A stretch of 64,000 bases of DNA from Alcanivorax sp. (GTDB taxonomy: Bacteria; Pseudomonadota; Gammaproteobacteria; Pseudomonadales; Alcanivoracaceae): positions 1,798,001 through 1,862,000 of the forward strand of contig NZ_CP051240.1 in the NCBI RefSeq assembly GCF_017794965.1. The letters are read 5' to 3'. The notes under the pieces are model-generated. The model saw nothing but the letters and a program-made list of their open reading frames with translations. It ran no database searches and had not been told where the DNA came from. This document shows positions 60,884 to 64,000 of this stretch, piece after piece (positions within the stretch are counted from its first letter, which is position 1; every line of letters starts with the position of its first letter). The translations under genes and the position numbers were made by a program.

Positions 60884-60933
60884 TCCTTAAATACAGATTG
60901 CAGAAGAACCTCCAAAGGTGCGACCCAGCCAGC

Positions 60934-61037
60934 TGTAGGAGCGAGCCTGCTCGCGATCCGAGCCTCAAGATGCGCTCCTACAGCGGCTTCGTAGAAACGC
61001 CGGTTCCTTTGTAGGAGCCCAGCTTGCCTGGGCGAAT
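60934..61037. repeat. REP/B-related palindromes
   Basis: TGTAGGAGCGAGCCTGCTCG, an inverted counterpart GCGCTCCTACAG, and a third GTAGGAGCCCAGCTTGCCTG. Between mtnC and rlmG. Confidence 0.65.
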
Positions 61038-61099
61038 CGGGCAGCTAAACAAACCGCCCAGCCCCGGAAACTTTTAGACCTTTCTTATTCCAATCGACC

Positions 61100-61120
61100 G
61101 TAGCTCGTAGCTCGTAGCTC
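61100..61120. repeat. Heptamer array, GTAGCTC x3
   Basis: Three exact units that end 3 bases from the rlmG stop codon. Confidence 0.75.
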
Positions 61121-61123
61121 AAA

Positions 61124-62239
61124 TCATTTCGGCTCGCGGCAGGAAAGCACCACAAACTTCCGGTTACTCCCCACGACCTGCACATTGGCAAACAGGCGGC
61201 GGAGCAGCTTGTGATAGCCCAGATGCTGATTGCCAATCACCCTCAGTTCCCCACCCTTTGCCAGATGCTGGCTCGCCTGACGGAAAAGACGGCGGGCAAC
61301 GTGGTCACCCACCGCATGCCCCTCATGGAATGGCGGGTTAAGCAGGATGCAGTCAAAGCGGCCTTCAAGGCCTTGCAGACCATCGCCATGATGGAAGGCG
61401 ACACTGGCCTCGGCAAAGTAACCTGCCACATTCTCCCGGGCACTTTTCAGCGCCTGCCAGGATTCATCACAGAAGGTGACAGAGGCGCCAGGCTGCTGCT
61501 GGAGAACGGCCAGGCCGATCACACCGTTCCCGCACCCCAGATCTGCGACGCGGGCGTCGTTTGCCAAGCCTTCCGGCAGGTGATCCAGGAAAAAGCGCGC
61601 CCCGATATCCAGCTGCTGCTGGGAAAACACCCCGGCGTGGACCACCAGAGGCCCCATTGGGCCCTCCACATGGCTGGGATACGGCGCTTCCGCCAGCACC
61701 TTGCCCGGTGCGACGGCACTGAACAAGCGGGCTTTTTTCCAGCCATACTCTGCCTGGCCATTGCCCAGATACGTTTCAAGCAACGGCACCAGTTGCCGAG
61801 GCAGATGCTTGTCCATGCCACTGAGCCATACCGGTACGCCCTCCGCCAGCTGCATGCTGAGCCAGCTGAGCTGAGCTTCCAACAGGGCCAATGACTTGGG
61901 TACGCGCATCAATACCTGATCCGCAGCGCCGGGCAGGTCCTCACCGGGCCAGCAATAGGGTACTGACGGTATTTGATTGGCCTTGGCATTACGCTGGATA
62001 TTGTCCATGGCCAGCCAGGAATCGCCACTTGCCACCACCCCACCAGCAGCGGATGCAGCCAATGCCAACGCGCCATGGTTATCGTTCACCACCAGGGTCT
62101 CCCCCCCTACACTGGCCCGCTCTGACAGGGTATTCAGCAGGTAGCGGTCTGCATTATCCCAGGCCTGCAGGGCCTCATTTCGCTGGCGAGGCCAGCGATA
62201 CAGGGTCAGGGTTCCCCAGGGATGTATCAATGCATGCAT
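61124..62239 (-). CDS. rlmG: 23S rRNA (guanine1835-N2)-methyltransferase
   Basis: 371 aa, RlmG/RsmC family. The N-terminal half (L-Q-A-W-D-N-A-D-R-Y-L-L) matches RlmG, and the C-terminal SAM domain carries D-L-G-C-G-N-G-V-I-G and the catalytic N-P-P-F-H-E-G-H. W-K-K-A-R-L-F and D-I-G-A-R-F-F-L-D-H-L-P also agree with E. coli RlmG, which supports it over RsmC. ATG 62239. Confidence 0.9.
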   Translation of the reverse strand: MHALIHPWGTLTLYRWPRQRNEALQAWDNADRYLLNTLSERASVGGETLVVNDNHGALALAASAAGGVVASGDSWLAMDNIQRNAKANQIPSVPYCWPGEDLPGAADQVLMRVPKSLALLEAQLSWLSMQLAEGVPVWLSGMDKHLPRQLVPLLETYLGNGQAEYGWKKARLFSAVAPGKVLAEAPYPSHVEGPMGPLVVHAGVFSQQQLDIGARFFLDHLPEGLANDARVADLGCGNGVIGLAVLQQQPGASVTFCDESWQALKSARENVAGYFAEASVAFHHGDGLQGLEGRFDCILLNPPFHEGHAVGDHVARRLFRQASQHLAKGGELRVIGNQHLGYHKLLRRLFANVQVVGSNRKFVVLSCREPK

Positions 62240-62388
62240 GGCGGCTGGCTCCAGCAGTCCGGCGTGAGAGGGGCCGCATTCTGCCTGCAGATGCAGCCGT
62301 TGGCCATATTATGCGCAAACGGCCATCATGGCGGCATTTAGGTATGGCAATTTCGAAATTCGCTGCTAGAATGCGCCAGCACAACTTC

Positions 62389-62465
62389 CGGAATATAGCT
62401 CAGCCTGGTAGAGCACTACGTTCGGGACGTAGGGGTCGCAGGTTCGAATCCTGCTATTCCGACCA
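62389..62465 (+). tRNA. tRNA-Pro (CGG)
   Basis: 77 bases with encoded CCA. Acceptor CGGAATA pairs with TATTCCG; D-arm AGCTCAGCCTGGTAGAGC; anticodon stem CTACG/CGTAG with loop TTCGGGA, anticodon CGG; T-arm with GTTCGAAT. Followed at once by a terminator. Confidence 0.95.
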
Positions 62466-62469
62466 ATTA

Positions 62470-62502
62470 AAAAGGCCGCTCAATGAGCGGCCTTTTTTTA
62501 TG
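62470..62502 (+). terminator. Rho-independent terminator of tRNA-Pro
   Basis: AAAAAGGCCGCTCAATGAGC followed by GGCCTTTTTTT. Confidence 0.9.
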
Positions 62503-62520
62503 CCGCTTCGCGGCTGCAAG

Positions 62521-62548
62521 GTACCTGACGCTAGATGCCTGACGCTAA
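62521..62548. repeat. Heptamer array C after tRNA-Pro
   Basis: GACGCTA, GATGCCT, GACGCTA in register, 20 bases after the terminator. Beyond it 62550-62851 has only a REP half-palindrome. Confidence 0.65.
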
Positions 62549-62807
62549 AAGTCGAAACCAAAGCCGTTTTCACCACAGAGGGCACAGAGAAAACCCTCTT
62601 TCCGCAGTGCTCTCTGTGGTAAATCTGCCTTTAACAACGCCGGGCTACAGCACAGCCTGACTTGACGATCACAACAGCGACTCTCCTGCCGGCAGCCTCC
62701 TCAGCAGTCGATTCCCGCTAATTCGCGATGAACCTTTTCTATGCCCCCCTGGGGGACGCTGAACTTCGGGAACCTGCCCTCACGCGAAAGATCGCGCTCA
62801 AGGCAAA

Positions 62808-62831
62808 TTCGCTTGCAAGCAAGCTCCCACA
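62808..62831 (-). repeat. REP-type half palindrome
   Basis: TTCGCTTGCAAGCAAGCTCC followed by CAC, about 20 bases beyond the stop of the PEBP-family gene. Confidence 0.7.
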
Positions 62832-62851
62832 TCAAACAACGAGGCCGTACT

Positions 62852-63478
62852 CTATGCCAGCCTCGGGTTGAGGGTGTAGGTGCCGGTGATGCTGGCAGAA
62901 TCCAGCGCGTGGGCCTTGATGATTTCTGCCAGTGCGGCGCCACTGAAATCGTCTGCAGTGGGCAGGGTATCCACATCCAGCGCATACACGGTGAAGACAT
63001 AGCGGTGAATGATGCTGTCATTCCAGGGTGGGCACGGGCCGTCGTAACCGAAGTAATCCCCTTCCATATCCGCATCACCCGCGAACCAGCCAGTATAATC
63101 ATTCTTGCCGTGCCGCAGGCCGTTGCCAGCCTCCGGGCCTGACTTGCCCTTTGGCGTGATGCCATTGCAGAACGCTCCTTCCTCCACGCTGCTCTGATCA
63201 GCGGGAATATCGAACAGGGTCCAATGATAAAAATCCACACGCGGAAGTGACTCAGGTACTTCACGGTCTTCCTGGTTCACATCATCACCTGCGCTGGGTA
63301 CATCCGGGTCATGCACCACGATGGCAAAGGAGCGGGTGCCCTCCGGCGCGCCGGTCCAGGCCAGGTGCGGACTCAGATTATCGGACAGTGCGACGTGATT
63401 CTCAGGATCGATCACCGCAAATACATACTTCGCGCCGACGGGCTGCTGATCGGTCAGGCTATTGCTGACTAACTGCAT
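62852..63478 (-). CDS. YbhB/YbcL-family (PEBP/Raf kinase inhibitor-like) protein
   Basis: 208 aa. Phosphatidylethanolamine-binding-protein fold: N-L-S-P-H-L-A-W (D-x-S-P-x-x-x-W type), F-A-I-V-V-H-D-P-D-V-P, F-Y-H-W-T-L-F-D-I-P and Y-D-G-P-C-P-P-W form the anion pocket. No signal peptide. AGGAG 7 bases before ATG 63478; the frame extended upstream overlaps the next gene and is not supported. Role in bacteria unknown. Confidence 0.88.
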   Translation of the reverse strand: MQLVSNSLTDQQPVGAKYVFAVIDPENHVALSDNLSPHLAWTGAPEGTRSFAIVVHDPDVPSAGDDVNQEDREVPESLPRVDFYHWTLFDIPADQSSVEEGAFCNGITPKGKSGPEAGNGLRHGKNDYTGWFAGDADMEGDYFGYDGPCPPWNDSIIHRYVFTVYALDVDTLPTADDFSGAALAEIIKAHALDSASITGTYTLNPRLA

Positions 63479-63536
63479 GGTTGGACTCCTGTTGAGGGAA
63501 TGAATGTACTCATGACACAGGCTCAGGATGACATTT

Positions 63537-64000
63537 TCAAGGACAAGAAAACGGGAATTGACCAAGAGAATGATAAACCGGTCTGCCATCAGCACCCCGC
63601 TGGCTTTGATAGAGCTGCAGCGTATTCACTGGCAGTGTCCACGCCCCGGAGACTCTGGTAACCGGGCCTCCCGGCTTTGCCAGGGTGATATGGGGACGAA
63701 ACGGACGGGATTCCAGCATCATTTCCTGGTCCATCAACAGCTTGGCCACACGGCCGTGCAGGCTCTGCAACGGTTCGGTCAGCGCGCCGCTCAAGGCGAA
63801 ATAAGGTCCCCGGTCACGGGGAAAGGGCTCGCAGCGGGTCAGCGCCACCGAAAAAGCAGTGAACGTCTCAGCAATGCGCGGCAGAGCGAACATCAAGTCA
63901 TCGACCTGGGTCTGCTGGCAGTCGCCAAGAAACGCCAGGGTCATGTGCAAATTTTCCTTGGGCACCGCCCCAGGGTGTGGCTCCGCAAGCCTCACACACT
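63537..64000 (-). CDS. thpR: RNA 2',3'-cyclic phosphodiesterase (2H family), 5' end missing
   Basis: About 154 codons are in the window; the frame stays open to its right edge, and the N-terminal 20-30 residues of the family must lie beyond. The two H-x-T/S motifs are H-M-T-L-A-F-L-G and H-I-T-L-A-K, the tandem His catalytic sites of ThpR/LigT proteins. It hydrolyses 2',3'-cyclic phosphate ends of RNA. A GTG at 63995 is internal to the family alignment and unlikely to be the real start. Confidence 0.85.
   Translation of the reverse strand, partial: CVRLAEPHPGAVPKENLHMTLAFLGDCQQTQVDDLMFALPRIAETFTAFSVALTRCEPFPRDRGPYFALSGALTEPLQSLHGRVAKLLMDQEMMLESRPFRPHITLAKPGGPVTRVSGAWTLPVNTLQLYQSQRGADGRPVYHSLGQFPFSCP

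Noticed and set aside
62389..62465. tRNA-Pro as attachment site of an island
   Set aside because: No integrase and no repeated tRNA 3' end was seen; genes on both sides are housekeeping type.

Overview
The window looks like the chromosome of an oil-degrading marine gammaproteobacterium, most likely Alcanivorax or a close relative. This is inferred from the gene set: a stand-alone bacterial P450, a PHA-synthase-like hydrolase, a methylcitrate cycle with AcnD/PrpF, a complete mtnABDC methionine salvage set and a fil locus as known from Acinetobacter and Alcanivorax. No rRNA, CRISPR or prophage was seen. One tRNA (Pro, CGG) is present.

Layout. 1-9.4 kb: the start of an MFS transporter, a patatin-like lipase, a ferritin-like diiron gene broken by a 265-bp inverted-repeat element, two PaaI-type thioesterases, a PHA-synthase-like hydrolase, a 1-kb tandem palindrome array, two paralogous exported proteins and a parA-DUF1232-DUF805 run. 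9.8-20.4 kb: cytochrome P450, glutathione reductase, an FMN glutamate-synthase-like protein, a lytic transglycosylase, a small Rieske protein, and ppsA with its divergent regulator ppsR. 20.8-33.4 kb is accessory: hipA/hipB-like and higB/higA-like pairs, a Y1 transposase, a four-gene operon of large exported proteins sharing one N-terminal motif, and a nucleotidyltransferase pair flanked by direct repeats. 33.4-40.5 kb: the propionate (2-methylcitrate) operon under a GntR regulator. 40.8-48.2 kb: filF-E-D-C-B-A, read right to left. 48.5-64 kb: pabB, a RAYT transposase among REP palindromes, thrH, cysB, a nucleotidase, an AlgP-like protein, PilZ, DUF3108, DUF2489, mtnABDC, rlmG, tRNA-Pro, a PEBP-family protein and a partial 2H phosphodiesterase gene.

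The most interesting signal joins two distant regions. FilA and all four proteins of the 24.7-31.3 kb operon carry, right after a Sec-type signal peptide, a gap-free 16-residue motif whose spacing resembles the double-glycine leaders cut by C39 peptidases. The fil locus encodes a C39-like peptidase, FilB, beside two predicted outer-membrane barrels and two lipoproteins. I infer an undescribed secretion and processing pathway: Sec export, C39 cleavage in the periplasm, then surface assembly.

Intergenic DNA is crowded with at least four repeat families: REP palindromes (with RAYT-type transposases), the 265-bp inverted-repeat element in three copies, compound 273-bp tandem units, and short arrays with a strict 7-bp period that sit at or next to the 3' ends of genes. 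Start codons were often moved from the longest frame to an internal ATG, GTG or TTG with a good ribosome binding site; each case is stated.
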